From NCBI GenBank assembly GCA_009602725.1, contig WELB01000017.1, positions 550,300 through 560,563 on the forward strand: 10,264 nt of DNA, in the 5' to 3' direction. A program made the translations under genes and the position numbers. The notes under the pieces are model-generated. The model made no database searches. It was not told where the DNA came from and worked only from the letters and a program-made list of their open reading frames with translations. Positions 7,756-10,264 of the stretch are shown in pieces. The DNA is from Spirogloea muscicola (Eukaryota; Streptophyta; Zygnematophyceae; Spirogloeales; Spirogloeaceae). Position 1 is the first letter of the stretch. Every line of letters begins with the position of its first letter.

Positions 7756-8190
7756 CTTATGCATCTCGCGATATAATGCTGCTGTTATCAGCAAACCTGC
7801 GCTTGCGTACGTGCACCATGATATGGCATTGATTGGAACCAGGCTCAAGGACATCTGAAAATGTCTGCCAGGAAGGAGGGAGCCAGCCTACATAAGGTCA
7901 ACACCACAAAGGTAATTGGGCGAAGGATGACTGACAAACAGAGCTGCCGAGTATACTTTCTTCCAGTGGCTCAGATCGCTGTGCAGGTGAGTGGCTTCCA
8001 AGGTCGTAAACAGGTGGTCAGCTAGCTGCAGGTGTTGAAGGCCCCAGTATAAAATGTGAAGCTTGATCTAGAGATGAAATCAGACTCCACTCAGATGTTT
8101 CAAAGCAAGGGTCTGAGACAGATTTGACAGCAAGAGATCAATTGCTGATACTGGGGTTTGCCTAGCTAGACCAATGGATTGTCTCCTCAT
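7756..8190 (-). CDS. Possible small unrecognised gene or 5' exons, minus strand
   Basis: Three minus-strand stretches read like protein. They are an ATG at 8190 opening a 36-codon frame with AIDLLLSNLSQTLALKHLSG; a 59-codon frame from 8067 (behind a TCTCTAG acceptor) with LQHLQLADHLFTTLEATHL and HSDLSHWKK; and a frame from 7854 (behind TTTTCAG) with INAISWCTYASAGLLITAAL and then YREMHK. The second can end at AAA/GTATAC (7957) and join the third in phase 0 through a 102-nt intron; the third can end at AAG/GTTGAG (7756). The join between the first two is not resolved. The third stretch could be a membrane helix. No family is recognised. A 54-codon plus-strand frame (7861-8025) overlaps, so this could still be chance. 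If real, the gene lies head-to-tail just after the permease gene. Confidence 0.3.
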
Positions 8191-8265
8191 AAGTTGGCAT
8201 CACATGTACTCAAGGAGATTCACAAAACCAGACACAGCTCCCCTAAACCAGCTCAACTCCACTCC

Positions 8266-8270
8266 TTACA
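8266..8270 (-). terminator. TGTAA poly(A) signal of the permease gene
   Basis: TTACA on the plus strand is TGTAA on the minus strand, 100 nt after the permease stop codon at 8372-8370. Distance and orientation suit a green-algal 3' UTR. Confidence 0.55.
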
Positions 8271-8296
8271 CCGGTGACCCAATGTTATTCTTGGAA

Positions 8297-8323
8297 GGGG
8301 GGGGGGGGGGGAAGGGGGGGGGG
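8297..8323. repeat. G15-AA-G10 homopolymer tract
   Basis: Fifteen G, two A and ten G lie between the permease stop codon and its candidate poly(A) signal. The transcript would carry them as a C-rich tract. Such runs are prone to length change and sequencing error, and the complementary DNA strand could form a G-quadruplex. Confidence 0.9.
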
Positions 8324-8369
8324 AGATAGATATGTGTCACATGGATGCTGAACAAGGAAAGCAATATTT

Positions 8370-10011
8370 TCACAGTTTCAGCACATTCTTGGCAAGCTCG
8401 CTTACTATCACAGTGCTTGCTGCACCCATTATAATGGCCAGGGTGAACTTGCCGCCTGGTACAATTGGCGGCATAGTTGGTGGCAGACAAGTCCCAGAGT
8501 ACCTCTCTGACCATGCCATGGCGGCGGGAAGAATGCCGAAGAGCACCAGAACTGGAAAGAAAATGCGGAGTTGGAATGTGAGTCGCTTGCTGCTTGCAGA
8601 TCTTCATTTGCATCTTGCGAACATGATGGAACTAGCAGTCTCCATATGAGGCATCATGTTTAAACAGAATGATCAGAAGGAATTTCCTACAAATCTCTAT
8701 CAAAATACAAGGGCTTCACACTGGAGTCCACATACCTCCATAAGTCCCTGCAAAGTCCAATGCCTTGTAGAATATGTCGGGGCTTGTCAGTGCCAAGACA
8801 AGGGGTGGAAGGAGAGTCAGCAAGTAGGGCAGGCCTTGACTCTCTCGGCTTGATGGTAATTTGAGTAGGTCGGAGAGGAAGTCAGTCAAGCCAAGAACAA
8901 AGCCAATGTAGGATGTAGCCACAGCCAGGAGAGAGAAAGCCTCAATCACAGGCTGCAAGCGTACAACAAGTGTGCTCAGTACAAGGTCAAGCAAGTCACT
9001 GGCATGCGGAAGAGTACACCAAGTCAAATCCATCCTCCAAAAAGGCAGGAGCTCACACTCTGAAAGCAGCCTAGCAGCCCCAGAGCTGACTGTATGTTGT
9101 TGAGCTTGAGCTTGCTTGTTCAGCAGTGCAACTTGAGTTGTTATTCACTTGTTGTGCCTCACCCCAACTGATCCGCTGGACTCCCTCAATCGCGTCAAGG
9201 GATCATTCTCGATCAAGCTCAATCCTGTGGGTGTCATGTTGACTGGGATGCTCCCAAGGATGACAGCATCCCACGCAAGGAACATCACAAGAGGTATAGC
9301 TGTACCAAGGACAATAGCCCATCTTACTCTTGGCAAGTTGCCCTCAAGGTTGGTTGTTACAACAGGGACCACGTTCTGATACACAAATGAGAGTGCAATG
9401 ATGGGGATGCTGCCCGGAACAGCCAAAAGATTTCCCTGTAAAAGTGCTGCTGAATTCACATCACCAGCAGCAAGCACCTGCGAGGAGATCTGGAGGATCA
9501 AGGACTGTAGGACAAGGGAGCGAAGGACATTGCCTGTCAATGAATCTCCAACGCATACATGGACAAAGCTAATTAGAATGTCAAGATCTGAACAGTGGAA
9601 ACAGTGGGCTACTCTGAGATCGGAAGTCACACCACAAGTGCTACGAAGCTGGCCACAACTCCAGCCACAAGTAAGCCGTTCGTGGCACCAAGCAACCTCT
9701 GACTGCCAAAATAGCAGAGGCCTCCAAGACAGCTGGTGAAGATGAGCCCACTGACAACTGGCGGTGTGCCCAGCGCGCCTGAGACTATGTCAGAGGACCG
9801 CGCAATGTATGCCACCAGCAGAGCATAGTGGATGAACAGGTATGTTGCCAGCGAGATCCTCACACCGATTTTTCCAAGTGTTCGCTCTGCCATAGAGACA
9901 AGGGAGACCCCCCCAGAACCAAGCTCACACATTGTGTTCACATTGACCTCTGCAACGAGCAGCCCTGTTATGACCTGCAATGAGGACATCTTTCCATCAT
10001 GATTGTGCACT
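8370..10011 (-). CDS. Tyrosine/tryptophan permease-like transporter (5' partial)
   Basis: This is a plant-type TyrP homologue, of the aromatic amino acid permease family (Trp_Tyr_perm, APC superfamily), predicted to carry tyrosine or related amino acids across a membrane; plant relatives are thought to be plastid proteins. Firm exons are 9974-9633, 9477-9163, 8952-8736 and 8551-8370 (TGA), with introns of 155, 210 and 184 nt in phases 0, 0 and 1. They give 351 residues with about nine membrane helices. Conserved stretches are AEVNVNTMCELGSGGVSL (about 8-25), IHYALLVAYIARSS, IPIIALSFVYQNVVP (about 138-152), IVLGTAIPLVMFLAWDAVIL, ATSYIGFVLGLTDFL, ALDFAGTYG and VLFGILPAAMAWSERYSG. The first helices, with the family's glycine-rich GAGILALP-type motif, are missing and must lie on exons beyond the window. 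A short extension upstream (to 10011) reads GGLLCGS and may precede a 36-nt intron (10010-9975). Confidence 0.92.
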
Positions 10012-10264
10012 GATCCACAAAGCAAGCCTCCCACTACAAAGGTTGCAGATGGGGAAAGGGCAGGATATACGGGGATGGGGCTTATTAAAAAGCTTGTGCT
10101 GACATAAAGTGACCCCCGAGCAAGCTACTCATGCTACGCAGTAGTTGGAATCTGAAGCTCCACATACGAGTCAAGCAAAGAACCAAGACGATATATATGT
10201 CTTTGCAAGATGTCAGTGTTGCCCCTGAGGTAAGCCCCTGAGCGGGGCGGCGGGGGGAGGGGGG
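10012..10264. other. Upstream flank of the permease exons, window edge
   Basis: On the minus strand a good pyrimidine tract followed by TTTGTAG (to about 10034) could be the 3' splice site of a tiny exon (10033-10011) leading into the permease. Further out I find neither the expected N-terminal helix motif nor a start codon in a suitable frame, so the 5' end probably lies outside. The last 20 bases are G-rich. Confidence 0.4.

Noticed and set aside
7861-8025. 54-codon plus-strand frame starting MSARKEGASLHK
   Set aside because: It overlaps a more protein-like minus-strand frame, has no recognisable domain, and is short enough to be chance.
8266-8613. 115-codon minus-strand frame
   Set aside because: It is an off-frame shadow of the last permease exon; the correct frame gives VLFGILPAAMAWSERY and ends at 8370.
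10224-10235. Strong plus-strand donor-like CCTGAG/GTAAGC near the right edge
   Set aside because: With only a few codons upstream (ATG at about 10209) and the window ending soon after, it cannot be tied to a gene; it may be a first exon of a divergent gene or chance.
1-10264. CRISPR arrays, bacterial operons, tRNA or rRNA genes
   Set aside because: No regularly spaced repeats, no Shine-Dalgarno-led gene strings, and no tRNA T-loop (GGTTCGA-type) or rRNA segments were seen; the gene structure is eukaryotic.

Overview
This looks like nuclear DNA of an intron-rich photosynthetic eukaryote, most likely a green alga (Chlorophyta; a trebouxiophyte such as a Coccomyxa relative is my guess). The basis is: three recognisable eukaryotic genes cut into short exons by GT-AG introns of about 70-240 nt, a plant-type tyrosine permease, candidate TGTAA poly(A) signals of the kind used by green algae, a GCC repeat, and long G/C homopolymers. 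Both ends of the window are homopolymer-rich, and the genes at both ends are cut off.

Layout. (1) 50-829, plus: the 3' three exons of COQ9, a mitochondrial ubiquinone-biosynthesis factor. (2) 908-5420, minus, convergent with COQ9 with only 78 nt between stop codons: a many-exon gene for a protein with a long N-terminal coiled coil, a low-complexity middle, a perfect tristetraprolin-type tandem CCCH zinc finger, and a further helical C-terminal region. Nearly all of its exons were found by matching reading frame and splice phase. (3) 5420-6220: a GC-rich block with a (GCC)11 repeat, open on both strands, with a possible degenerate AP2-like fragment on the plus strand. (4) 6220-8260: no gene that I can name. 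It holds a 172-codon open frame of doubtful status, a 19-bp direct repeat, and a set of weak minus-strand exon candidates at 7756-8190. (5) 8370-about 10011, minus: four to five 3' exons of a tyrosine/tryptophan permease (TyrP-like, plant type), with a TGTAA signal and a G15-AA-G10 tract in its 3' region; its 5' exons lie beyond the window.

The genes do not form an operon or an obvious pathway. Quinone biosynthesis, post-transcriptional RNA control and aromatic amino-acid transport sit side by side as ordinary eukaryotic neighbours. The least ordinary item is the coiled-coil plus tandem-CCCH architecture of the large minus-strand gene. All exon joins are inferred by eye and have not been tested against transcripts.
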